Assembly (NCBI GenBank): GCA_951813615.1
Contig: OX638377.1
Location: 2,790,001-2,854,000, forward strand
Direction: 5' to 3'
Length of the DNA: 64,000 nucleotides
From: an uncultured Latescibacterota bacterium
Lineage (GTDB): Bacteria > Latescibacterota > UBA2968 > UBA8231
The notes below the pieces were generated by a model. That model was not told the DNA's origin, did no database searches, and saw nothing but the letters and a program-made list of their open reading frames with translations. Below, in pieces: positions 26,289 through 34,367 of the stretch; the stretch's first letter is position 1; each line of letters opens with the position of its first letter. The translations under genes and the position numbers were made by a program.

Positions 26289-27269
26289 TCAGGTTCGCAG
26301 TCGTAGGTGCCCGAAAGGACCATCTTCATCCGAGTGATTAGGGTCGGGCGATAGATGCGCCATCCAACAATCGTCTCCGCCCCCATATTCAGCAGGTATA
26401 TAATACTTGTGGCTGTAATGGTTTTGGATCGTTGCCTTCCCCAAAGACTCAAAAAGTAGAGGGATTTGGTGACGCGCATACGGATTATGATACACGGCAA
26501 GCCCCAATCTCCAGCCATCGCCCGACCGACGCGCCTCCGCTGACCGCTGGATTTCTTTCTCGCGTTGGGCCTTTTCCAACTTTGCCAAGCGTCGGGGTAT
26601 ATCCAGCCGTCGGTCATCTTCATTCTTTAGAGTATCTGCCAAGCGTAACTCTTCTTCATGCCGCCGGGTCAATAGATCCGGCCACATATAGCGACGAAGC
26701 ACATCCCACTCTTCTCGCCTACGGAGTGGATCGTGCAGAAACACCTCTTGTACTGGGCCAAGCACTACCACAGCGGATAGAGATCTATTAAGATTTTCTC
26801 GAAAAACCCCCGGACGACTCACGAAGCCGGTATCATGGCGCATAGACCGATCTCCATATAATGCCCTATGAACCTCATTATGCCTCAAATTGTTGTTTAG
26901 GCTTTGTGCACTTTCTCCCTGATTAAACACCAGCGGAATATGTTGATCTTGCACAACGAGGATGAAGGGAGAATCACTATGCTTGTGAGCATATTTCTTA
27001 AATTGCGAAGAGCATTTCTTAATCCGCTGGACAAGATTAGTTATTTTTGGCACTTGTACCGGGCCACCCGTATCACGCAATTGTTCTCTTGCTTCCCTAG
27101 AAGCAGGATTCTCTTTCCATTCTTTCACCTCGACAAACACAGGCTGTAAACCAACCCAGACCTTGAAATCGGGACTTTCGTGACATCGCCCAAGGTACTC
27201 GTAAGGAATCCCTTCACAGTCTAAGTATCTGCTAAAAGCCTCCTCAGAAGCCGTTTCAAATATACTCAT
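26289..27269 (-). CDS. Putative PD-(D/E)XK-type nuclease, otherwise unknown
   Basis: 326-aa protein without a recognised family. The N-terminus has the layout of a restriction-endonuclease-like fold: Glu10 in a first helix, PD at 33-34 (SPDFKVWVG) and EVK at 47-49 (PVFVEVKEW). The middle contains a strand resembling SPFILVVQDQHIPLVF, and residues ~205-250 are a charged, likely coiled-coil helix. The C-terminal part is aromatic- and His-rich. Low GC and the adjacent exonuclease-BRCT gene suggest an acquired DNA-metabolism or defence cassette. The nuclease call rests on the motif alone. Confidence 0.55.
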   Translation of the reverse strand: MSIFETASEEAFSRYLDCEGIPYEYLGRCHESPDFKVWVGLQPVFVEVKEWKENPASREAREQLRDTGGPVQVPKITNLVQRIKKCSSQFKKYAHKHSDSPFILVVQDQHIPLVFNQGESAQSLNNNLRHNEVHRALYGDRSMRHDTGFVSRPGVFRENLNRSLSAVVVLGPVQEVFLHDPLRRREEWDVLRRYMWPDLLTRRHEEELRLADTLKNEDDRRLDIPRRLAKLEKAQREKEIQRSAEARRSGDGWRLGLAVYHNPYARHQIPLLFESLGKATIQNHYSHKYYIPAEYGGGDDCWMAHLSPDPNHSDEDGPFGHLRLRT

Positions 27270-27286
27270 CCTCTTATCTCATTCAT

Positions 27287-28471
27287 TCAATCCGGGGAGA
27301 CAACACCGCAATAGTCGGCTGCGGCCAGCGCGTACACTTGCGCTGCTTTCTCCAGCCGATCCACCTCTACCCACTCCACATCCGCGTGCGCCGTCTCATT
27401 CGAGGGTCCGTAGTAAAAAGTCGGCAACTCCGTCCCATGCACGTATAAATTGGCGTCTCCCACAATCCGCAGCCCCACCAGCTCTGCCTCTTGACCAACT
27501 ACCTGCTCGTGTGCTCGTCCCACCGCTTGCACGGCTGCATCGTCGGCAGGCGTCTCAAATGGCTCTCGCTCGTGCTCCATCTCGACCCGCAGGCCCAATC
27601 CGCCAGCCGCGGCCAATGGCCGTGCTAGCTCCTCTAACTCCGCTAGCACCTGCGGCGCAGAACGCCCCGGCAGCCAACGCCGAGTTCCCGTCAGCGAGCA
27701 ACTCAGCGGCGTGCGATTGAAATAGTCGCCCCCGGCGACGATCCCTAGGTCGATTCGCTCGGCACCGGCCAAGGCGTGTGCCTCCCCAGCGTCGAGTTCG
27801 AGTTGGTTCTGGTGGATCCGCTCGATGAGTGCGCCGACAAAGCGAATCGGATTTTCCGCAAAGGGCACGTACTGGGTGTGCTTGCCGCCCGCAGCCGATT
27901 CGAGTGTAATGGTGAAGACCATAGACCCCATGCTCATCACCCACAGCGCGTCGCGGCCCTCGACGATCAAGATCCGGTCGCCGCCAATCCGGCCGCTGTT
28001 GCGATCGGCGATCAGCGCCAGCGGCCCATCCTTTTGCGCCTCGACTTCCTCGTGCCCTACAATGGCCGTCAGCCACAAGTCGCCCTGCAATTCCACCCCG
28101 CTTTCCAAGAGCGCCTTGACCGCTGCCAACGCCGCGGCCATTCCCCCCTTCATGTCGGTCGTCCCTCGCCCGTACACGCGATTGCCCTCGCGACGAGCGG
28201 GCGGACAAGACCCCACGGGAATGGTGTCGAGATGGCCATTGAGCATCAGCGCGGGGCCATCCCCTCGGCCCGCGATGCGCGCATAGAGGTTGTTGCGCCC
28301 CGGGGTCACTTCCCGCACATCGACCTCCAAGCCGACCTCGCGCATCATGGCTTCATAGGCCTGACACACTTCGGCTTCGGCCATGGTTACGCTATAAATA
28401 TCGACCAATTCCCGGGTCCGCTCGGCTACCCATTCTCGGTCGATAGCTGCCATTAGTTTTTTCGTCTGCAT
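27287..28471 (-). CDS. M20 family amidohydrolase/deacylase (ArgE/DapE/ACY1 type)
   Basis: Cytoplasmic zinc-dependent peptidase or deacylase of family M20. The metal-binding motif LNGHLDTIPVG and the GRGTTDMKGGMAAALAA motif (the second metal Asp in TTDMKGG) are both present, followed by GHEEVEAQKDGP carrying the catalytic Glu pair. A dimerisation domain lies in the middle. The ATG at 28471 is preferred: GGAG precedes it, and the upstream in-frame extension is Arg-rich and unlike the family. The substrate (N-acyl amino acid or a dipeptide) cannot be told. It is transcribed away from the VapBC pair. Confidence 0.88.
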   Translation of the reverse strand: MQTKKLMAAIDREWVAERTRELVDIYSVTMAEAEVCQAYEAMMREVGLEVDVREVTPGRNNLYARIAGRGDGPALMLNGHLDTIPVGSCPPARREGNRVYGRGTTDMKGGMAAALAAVKALLESGVELQGDLWLTAIVGHEEVEAQKDGPLALIADRNSGRIGGDRILIVEGRDALWVMSMGSMVFTITLESAAGGKHTQYVPFAENPIRFVGALIERIHQNQLELDAGEAHALAGAERIDLGIVAGGDYFNRTPLSCSLTGTRRWLPGRSAPQVLAELEELARPLAAAGGLGLRVEMEHEREPFETPADDAAVQAVGRAHEQVVGQEAELVGLRIVGDANLYVHGTELPTFYYGPSNETAHADVEWVEVDRLEKAAQVYALAAADYCGVVSPD

Positions 28472-28640
28472 CGCTCCATCCTCTCTCGCGTACTCTCGTT
28501 TAGCCGGACCTCCTCGCTCGCATCGCCGTCGTGAGGAGACTTCTTGCGGGCCATAATATATATCGACTCTCTCAGCCAACAATTAGCGCTAATGAAAGGT
28601 TAAGAAGAAGCTTGACCGCGCCACACGGTTGTAATTAATT

Positions 28641-28672
28641 TATGTGTAACTATGTGTAACTATATGTGTAGG
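28641..28672 (+). promoter_or_regulatory. Three direct repeats upstream of vapB
   Basis: TATGTGTAAC occurs twice in tandem (28641-28650 and 28651-28660) and a third partial copy TATGTGTA follows at 28663-28670, ending beside the ribosome-binding site AGGAG. Closely spaced repeats before a vapBC pair are typical of autoregulatory antitoxin binding sites. Here the claim is positional inference. Confidence 0.5.
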
Positions 28673-28682
28673 AGATAACACA

Positions 28683-28883
28683 ATGGCTACAAACTTGGCG
28701 ATAGACCCGGAGCTACTCAACAAAGCGCTGGAAGTCGGCGGTGAGAAGACTAAGAAAGCGACCGTCAACCGCGCCTTGCAGGAGTTCATCGCGCGCCGAG
28801 AGCAGGAACGGCTCTTGGATCTTTTTGGCAAATTGTACTGGGACGACAGCTTTGACTACAAACGCGAACGGAGAAGTGGGTGA
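28683..28883 (+). CDS. vapB: VapB-type antitoxin
   Basis: 66-aa antitoxin of the VapB class whose N-terminus follows the family pattern (MATNLAIDPELLNKALEVGG, then KTKKATVNRALQEFIARREQ). It would bind DNA with its N-terminal ribbon-helix-helix region and mask the VapC nuclease with its C-terminal tail (LYWDDSFDYKRERR). The ATG follows AGGAGATAACACA. The stop overlaps the vapC start codon (GTGA). Direct repeats lie just upstream. Confidence 0.85.
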   Translation: MATNLAIDPELLNKALEVGGEKTKKATVNRALQEFIARREQERLLDLFGKLYWDDSFDYKRERRSG

Positions 28884-29287
28884 CGCTATTTGTGGACACG
28901 AGCGTTTGGTCGCTGGCCTTGCGCCGGGACACGATGCCCAAAGGACCCGAGGTCCAGCGCCTGCGGGAGGCGCTCGGTGGTGGTGAATCGATTTACACGA
29001 CTGGAATCGTCTTGCAGGAGTTGTTGCAGGGCTTTCAGGGGCCGAGAGCCAAAGCGCAAATCGCCGAACGGTTCGGAGTGATCCCCCTGATTGTGCCCGG
29101 GCGCGACGACTATATTGACGCAGCCGAATTGCACAGCGAGTGCCGCCGCCAAGGCATTCAGATTGGAACCACCAATGCCCTACTCGCCCAACTGTGCATT
29201 CGCCACAAACTGGTTATGTTGGCGAATGACCCCGAGTTCAGTCGCATGACAAGGTGGACACCGCTTCAGCTCTGGCACGCCCCATGA
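28880..29287 (+). CDS. vapC: VapC-type PIN-domain toxin (third acidic residue replaced)
   Basis: 135-aa PIN-domain ribonuclease toxin starting at GTG 28880, overlapping vapB by 4 nt. The acidic residues Asp6 (LFVDTSVW), Glu47 (VLQELLQG) and Asp117 (ANDPEF) are in place. The third conserved acid, usually Asp in a GT-x-DALLA motif, is Asn99 in GTTNALLA. In PIN nucleases these acids hold the catalytic metal, so the toxin may be weakened or inactive, though the reading frame is intact. The gene runs convergently towards the M81 peptidase gene with 1 nt between them. Confidence 0.87.
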   Translation: MTLFVDTSVWSLALRRDTMPKGPEVQRLREALGGGESIYTTGIVLQELLQGFQGPRAKAQIAERFGVIPLIVPGRDDYIDAAELHSECRRQGIQIGTTNALLAQLCIRHKLVMLANDPEFSRMTRWTPLQLWHAP

Positions 29288-29288
29288 C

Positions 29289-30800
29289 TTATCGCATCTC
29301 CGCGCGCAGTATCTCTATCTCCAATTCCATATCCGAGTCCAGCGGAAAAAAGGGGCGCTCCCGCCGGACAAAGGGCAGATGCCGCACCGTCGCCGGCGTC
29401 GGTCCCGGCGTGTCGAGCACAAAAACGACCTGAGCTATGGCTCCGTAAGCGAGGCGGTAATTCATGGGATTCTTGGCGACAATAAAACGCGCCTGCGCCG
29501 CATCCATTCCGAGGGCCGCAAACTGCTCGTTGTCCCACTCATAGGTCGGATGCGACGCCAACAGCACCTGGATCTGTCCCAGCGCGAGCACCGCCGTCGG
29601 CCCCATCTGCCCTTCGACCCCCTCCCAGATACCACCCCGATAGCGGAAGCGGCCATCGCTCAACCGCAGCACCCGGCCACGCACGACAATCGGCTGTCCC
29701 CAACGCGGATCGTGCCCATGCCCCAGCGCCAACTCCACTTCGGCCCCGACGCCAGCTTGGTGGCAGGCCGCAGCCGCGCGGGCATCGACCAAGGGCACCA
29801 GCGCCGGGCCGTCCAACTCCGCTTGCATCAGCGCGGCCAACGCAGCCACACTATCTCCAGCCGCTCCCCCGCCGCAGCAGTCCGCAGCTTCCACCAACAC
29901 CACCGGGCCACCCTCGACGGCCAAGCCAGCGCGCACAGCATCTGCGGGCGCGTGCATCTCTGGCTCTAAGGCAAAGCGCCGCTCCCAGTACGCCGCAGCC
30001 AACTCGCGGGCGAGCGCTTCGGCCTTGGCAAAGTCGCCGTCGGCAATGACCAGCCCGCCGCTGCCCATGCCGGCAAAATCGAGATAGGGATGCACCAAGA
30101 TCGCACTCGTCGAGAGGATGCCGTCTCGCTGCTCACTGGCCTTGGCCATGGCCATCACTTGCGCAAAGGGGTCGTCGTCCTCGGTCGAGCCGTGAATGGC
30201 TCCGGTGAGCACCGGCACCTTAGCCATGGCCATCGCGGGTTTGCACACACCTGCGAGCACATCGCACAGCAGGCGCGCCCCGCGCTCACCCGTGGAAAAG
30301 GCGTCGCGGTGCGGATAAGTCTCCCAAGCGACCAAGCCGTCGGCAGCGCGCATCATCTGCGCGGAAATATGGGCGTGCAAATCGAGCGTAGCGACAATGG
30401 GTACGGCATCCCCAACGACATCCCGCACGGCAGCCAACAAATCCCCCTCTAAATCGACACCGCCCTCCACGGCCGCTGCCCCGTGCAGTGGCATGAGGAC
30501 GCCATCTACCGGGAGCGCCTCGTTGAGCCGCGCCAAAAGCTCTTCCTTGAGCGGGTCGTAACAAGCCCGCGTCAGCGGCCCACCAGGGCAAGTGCTGGCA
30601 AACAACAGAGGCGCAACTTCCACGCCGTGCGCCGCCAGCACGCTGAGCATACCGCCGGCCACTCCGTCTTCGGCTGCGAGCACCTCGCGCCCGCGCCGCA
30701 GCTCATAGCGCTCAAACCACGACAGATCAATCGGCTCACCGCCGAATTGATTGCACTCGGTGAAAATCGCGCCCAAGGCTACGCGATGTTTGTCGGTCAT
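29289..30800 (-). CDS. M81 family metallopeptidase (MlrC-like)
   Basis: Zinc peptidase of the M81/MlrC family, named after the microcystin-degrading enzyme; most members have unknown substrates. From the ATG at 30800 the protein begins MTDKHRVALGAIFTECNQFG, the usual N-terminus. TLDLHAHIS near residue 165 carries likely metal ligands (Asp and His), and VDARAAAACHQAGVGAEVEL lies in the C-terminal domain. Its length of 503 aa is typical. A longer in-frame extension reaching 31037 is rejected because it is not family-like and overlaps the divergent small gene. Confidence 0.88.
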   Translation of the reverse strand: MTDKHRVALGAIFTECNQFGGEPIDLSWFERYELRRGREVLAAEDGVAGGMLSVLAAHGVEVAPLLFASTCPGGPLTRACYDPLKEELLARLNEALPVDGVLMPLHGAAAVEGGVDLEGDLLAAVRDVVGDAVPIVATLDLHAHISAQMMRAADGLVAWETYPHRDAFSTGERGARLLCDVLAGVCKPAMAMAKVPVLTGAIHGSTEDDDPFAQVMAMAKASEQRDGILSTSAILVHPYLDFAGMGSGGLVIADGDFAKAEALARELAAAYWERRFALEPEMHAPADAVRAGLAVEGGPVVLVEAADCCGGGAAGDSVAALAALMQAELDGPALVPLVDARAAAACHQAGVGAEVELALGHGHDPRWGQPIVVRGRVLRLSDGRFRYRGGIWEGVEGQMGPTAVLALGQIQVLLASHPTYEWDNEQFAALGMDAAQARFIVAKNPMNYRLAYGAIAQVVFVLDTPGPTPATVRHLPFVRRERPFFPLDSDMELEIEILRAEMR

Positions 30801-30917
30801 TGTGATTAGTTGGTTGGTGAAATAGAGTTGTGAAACCGCTTCTAATATAGCCAGACTAGAAGTGACCGGCGAATTGGCTTGCGTCCATCTCTCGTAGGGG
30901 CTACAATCGGCGGGACA

Positions 30918-31112
30918 ATGGATATTATTTGGGAGTACCTCACCGACCTCCAAGGCAGCCATTCGGCCTACGCTATCGCCGCGTTGCTCGTCCTCGTCTG
31001 GTGGGTGGGTCGGAGTTTCGTCCGCCTCTACCGCCAAGCGACCAGCGGGGCCGACCGCTTAGAACGCCCCAAAGAAGAGGAACGCCCGCGTCGGCGCTTG
31101 CCGCTCGATTAA
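30918..31112 (+). CDS. Small single-pass membrane protein
   Basis: 64-aa protein starting at ATG 30918. Residues ~17-35 form one hydrophobic segment (AYAIAALLVLVWWVGRSFV), followed by a very basic and acidic tail (ERPKEEERPRRRLPLD). No family is recognised. The next gene starts 2 nt after its stop codon, so the two are almost certainly translated from one message. Confidence 0.55.
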   Translation: MDIIWEYLTDLQGSHSAYAIAALLVLVWWVGRSFVRLYRQATSGADRLERPKEEERPRRRLPLD

Positions 31113-31114
31113 AC

Positions 31115-32290
31115 ATGCAGCCAGACCACTTCGCCGCCTATCACGACGAGGATCTCGTCCGCGCCCTCACCCTAGAACGCGCCAACTATCAGGCCCCCCA
31201 CCTAGCCAGCGTCGCCGCCGAACTAGCGCGCCGCAACGTCGATCCCCAAGCCTTCATCGACCAAGTCGAAGTCCGCTACCACGCAGACGCCCCCGCAACC
31301 TGCACCATCGCCCAAGCCCTCGCAAAAGCCAGCGAAGAGTTGCCGCTGTGGCATCTGTTGGCCTTTACCCACTACTTCGGCGATACCCTCGTCGTCCAGC
31401 GCGAGTTGCGCTCCTATCTGGTGAACTTTTACCGGGGCGAGGAGTATGCCTTCTCCTTCTTCGTCGCCGATAACCAAGCCCTACAAGACCTGCTGCGCCG
31501 TTTCCTGACCCTAGCGGATTGGGACCATCTCGCGGGCACAACCTATCAGCTCGATAGCTGGCAGCCCCTCCTCCGTACCCGCTCACCCCGCTACATGCAA
31601 AAAATCGCCACGGCCCTAGCCGACGAGGGACTGCCCTCCACCGTCCAGACCCCGGTCTTGAGCCACGACCCGCGCGGCCAGCTAACCCTACTGGTCCCCC
31701 GCCACGCCTCGGCGGCCATCGCGGTCCTGCACAAAGTAGAAGACCACCTCAGCACCCTCCGCGACCAAGCCACTGCCGCCTTTGCGGCAAACGACCGCGA
31801 CCGCGAGCTAGCCATCTACGCCGAGCTTGCCGCCTACGGGCTGAACAACCCAGCCATCTACTACAACTTGGGCAGCGCACTCGCCGAAGCCGGGCGCTAT
31901 GCCGAGGCCGCCACCTCCTTTGTCGAAGCCGCATCCCTGAGCCTTACCGCGCTCGACATCCAAGTCCCATTCCAGTCCCGCCGAGGTGCCGGGGGGCTGG
32001 GGGGAACTTTCGGGATGGTGGGGACGTTGATCTCGGCGCTCAAACCAGACGAGAAGACGCCAAAAGATGAGCAGCGCGAGGTCCCCGATTACATCGAAGA
32101 CATTGAGCTACAGCTTGCCCATCTACTCAAACGCCTACCCCAAGACCTCAACATCCTCCACGCCCTAGCCGCCAGCGCCGCCATCCGCCACGATGTTCCC
32201 CGCGCCCGCGAACACTACCGGCAAATCATAGAGATCAACCCCGCCGACGAAACAGCTAAGCACTACTTGGCCGAACAGGCGGGCGAGTAG
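31115..32290 (+). CDS. TPR-repeat protein
   Basis: 391-aa protein starting at ATG 31115. The N-terminal half (~1-230) is unrecognised and largely alpha/beta. TPR-like helices appear from ~240 (NDRDRELAIYAELAAYGLNN, NLGSALAEAGRYAEAATSF) and again near the C-terminus (LAASAAIRHDVPRAREHYRQ). A Gly-rich loop (GAGGLGGTFGMVG) divides the two repeat groups. A protein-protein interaction role is typical of such repeats; the partner is unknown. The upstream small membrane protein may anchor it. Confidence 0.75.
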   Translation: MQPDHFAAYHDEDLVRALTLERANYQAPHLASVAAELARRNVDPQAFIDQVEVRYHADAPATCTIAQALAKASEELPLWHLLAFTHYFGDTLVVQRELRSYLVNFYRGEEYAFSFFVADNQALQDLLRRFLTLADWDHLAGTTYQLDSWQPLLRTRSPRYMQKIATALADEGLPSTVQTPVLSHDPRGQLTLLVPRHASAAIAVLHKVEDHLSTLRDQATAAFAANDRDRELAIYAELAAYGLNNPAIYYNLGSALAEAGRYAEAATSFVEAASLSLTALDIQVPFQSRRGAGGLGGTFGMVGTLISALKPDEKTPKDEQREVPDYIEDIELQLAHLLKRLPQDLNILHALAASAAIRHDVPRAREHYRQIIEINPADETAKHYLAEQAGE

Positions 32291-32323
32291 AATTATAGAA
32301 AACTTGAGAAGAATGCTGGCCGC

Positions 32324-33400
32324 TCACCAAGCCAACGGCTCAAATCCCATGCGCTGCGTCAGCTTGCGCGCCGCTTGTGCCACCTGCGGGTGCGGATCGT
32401 AGAGCGCGGCTTCAAAACTGTCGCGATGCGTGCGCGGATCGAGGCGGTCGAGGAATTTGGCCGCACTCAGTCGCACGTGCGGCACCGGGTCGGTTAGGCC
32501 GCGCCAAAACCACTTCGGGGCCTCCTCCCCACTGCGCAGGACCAGCACCTCAATAGCTGCGCCGCGCACCGCCTTGTGCTCGCTCTCCGCGTATGGAGCT
32601 AACATCTCCGGCTGAATGTCATCGCAATCCCGCATCACCTTGAGAATGCCGACCGCGCTTTGCGGCTGGTTCTCGCCGAGCAGCAATACGCACCACTCGA
32701 ACAGGTCTGGGTCGTCTAGGTCGGCCAAAAGCTGTAAGCCGCGCACTTGCCGCTGCGGCTTGTCCGACTCCAAGCAAGCGATGGCCTCTTCCTCGCGGCG
32801 ATCGACGGGCGCTGTAATTTCGAACGCGGCCTGCTGCGCCTCAGTTTCTCGCGCCACCTTGGGCCAGACCCGCAAGTGCTCGAAGTCGATCTCCACCCCG
32901 GCAAAGTGGTCGGGGATCCACTGCGCGGCGCGGGCGAGCAACTCCTTCTCACCGATCCGCGCAGTGGGCTGGGTCGCCAGCCGGTTATCGATCCAGCGGG
33001 TCAAGCGCAAGACGCCCTCGTGGCGGGCACTGACGCCTTTGTGCGCCTTGACGCCCAAGACGGCGTTGACCCAGCGGGCAATCTCCTCGGCAGTCTCCGG
33101 GAGACCCAGCCCGTAGTGGCTGCGCAGCGAGGACGCGGGAATGGCTCCGTTGATCGAGATGACCCCGCCGCTTTCGCGCACCTGCCGACTGCCGTAGCGC
33201 TGGCGCAGCGCTTTCAAGTCGAGATCTACGGTTAGCACAACGGGGCGATCTCGCGTGTGCCGCGATTTGGAGTGTGCCCGCTGCTTGGCGTAGCTCTTGC
33301 CCCGCGAAAACCACACCCGCCGCGAGGGCGACCGAGGCTGAAAGCCGTCGCGGGCGATCTGACGGGCGGCGCGGCGCGTCGTGCCGTGATAGACGATCAT
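32324..33400 (-). CDS. ADP-ribosyltransferase-like N-terminus fused to HEAT repeats
   Basis: 358-aa protein. The first ~95 residues follow the pattern of ART/KptA/PARP-like folds: IVYHGTTRRAARQIARDGFQ at the start (His5-Gly6-Thr7), VWFSRGKSYAKQRA at ~29-42, and a strand VVLTVDLDLKALRQ. A linker domain follows, then HEAT-like repeats from ~215 to the end (AVRGAAIEVLVLRSGEE, VPHVRLSAAKFLDRLDP, PHPQVAQAARKLTQ). Such a combination could be a NAD+-using toxin-like enzyme or an RNA-processing enzyme with a docking platform. The ART assignment is from motif pattern only and needs structural comparison. Confidence 0.5.
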   Translation of the reverse strand: MIVYHGTTRRAARQIARDGFQPRSPSRRVWFSRGKSYAKQRAHSKSRHTRDRPVVLTVDLDLKALRQRYGSRQVRESGGVISINGAIPASSLRSHYGLGLPETAEEIARWVNAVLGVKAHKGVSARHEGVLRLTRWIDNRLATQPTARIGEKELLARAAQWIPDHFAGVEIDFEHLRVWPKVARETEAQQAAFEITAPVDRREEEAIACLESDKPQRQVRGLQLLADLDDPDLFEWCVLLLGENQPQSAVGILKVMRDCDDIQPEMLAPYAESEHKAVRGAAIEVLVLRSGEEAPKWFWRGLTDPVPHVRLSAAKFLDRLDPRTHRDSFEAALYDPHPQVAQAARKLTQRMGFEPLAW

Positions 33401-33456
33401 GATGGACCTCCTGACAGTTGCGCCCTAGTCGGACGCCTGTGGTCAGAATGGCTTTC

Positions 33457-34365
33457 TCACTTCACAATGTCAAGTTTTTCGTTCGGTTCTCGCGTGCGGC
33501 GAACTAAGCAGCGCAGTTCGGTGAATGGATCGGCGGGACAGTTCTTTTGATAATCTCGCACCCGCTCCAGCCATTCAGCCTCCCAATCGCCGCCCCGATC
33601 GCGGTGCAACGTCGCCAAGGCACCTATGGCTGCGGCTTGGACGGCCCCGGGTTTTTCCGCGCTCCAAACGTCAGCACAGAATACGCTGCGAATGCCGCCC
33701 GTGGCCGGGTCCCAAGCCGCCTCTACGTGTTGGCGCAGGTAGCGACCTGCCAAGGCGATAAGGTGCGTCTCCCCACGGCGACCAGCCTCGTCTAACATCG
33801 CAGTCAGCGCGGCGAGGGCCGACGTGCTATATACGCAGGTTCCCCAAGGGTCATCAGAGGGGAAAAAGTCTCGACGGACGGCAAAGAGCAATCCCCCCAA
33901 GTCCGGGTGGTAGTGGTAGTTCAAGATGGCAGCTACGGCGCGAGCGGCGGCTATTTGCAGCTCGCGGTCGGCGCGGACGTGCAAAAGGCGAGTACACACG
34001 CTTAGCACCTGCGCCCAGTCGTTGAGGCAGCGCGCGCCCTTGGGCATAGGTTGCCCCTCTGGCGACTCGCCGATGTAATCCGCCGCATCGCATCGCGCTA
34101 GGCTTTGCAGCACGAGCGTCCGCGCCCGTTCCCAATAGCCACAAGCCGCCAGCCCCTCGGCCAACGCAAGGGAGTCACCGACTGCAGCCCCGCCGCATTC
34201 ACTGCCTTCGGCCACCTGCTCAGCCAGCCTCCGGTAGCGCGGTTGATCCCACAAATGCGATAGCGACCACAACAATTGACCGTCCTGGAGCGCACTGGTA
34301 CCCGTGCCATCTGCCAACAGCGCCTCGACAGACTTGGCAGCCGCCTCGGCGATCCGCTCCTTCAT
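33457..34365 (-). CDS. Putative alpha/alpha-toroid protein of unknown function
   Basis: 302-aa, predominantly helical protein with repeated helix pairs and Trp/Tyr-rich loops (DGQLLWSLSHLWDQPRYRRL, GGLLFAVRRDFFPSDDPWGT, AAWDPATGGIRSVF), reminiscent of (alpha/alpha)6 barrels found in glycoside hydrolases, epimerases and lyases. No catalytic motif is certain. The gene starts 2 nt after the stop of the epimerase gene in a tight thrB-epimerase-toroid operon, which argues for a metabolic role linked to that epimerase. Confidence 0.55.
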   Translation of the reverse strand: MKERIAEAAAKSVEALLADGTGTSALQDGQLLWSLSHLWDQPRYRRLAEQVAEGSECGGAAVGDSLALAEGLAACGYWERARTLVLQSLARCDAADYIGESPEGQPMPKGARCLNDWAQVLSVCTRLLHVRADRELQIAAARAVAAILNYHYHPDLGGLLFAVRRDFFPSDDPWGTCVYSTSALAALTAMLDEAGRRGETHLIALAGRYLRQHVEAAWDPATGGIRSVFCADVWSAEKPGAVQAAAIGALATLHRDRGGDWEAEWLERVRDYQKNCPADPFTELRCLVRRTREPNEKLDIVK

Positions 34366-34367
34366 CG

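Noticed and set aside
26243..26623. 126-codon frame overlapping the 3' end of the PD-(D/E)XK gene
   Set aside because: It lies almost wholly inside the longer frame on the same strand and lacks any domain pattern; it reads as a shadow.
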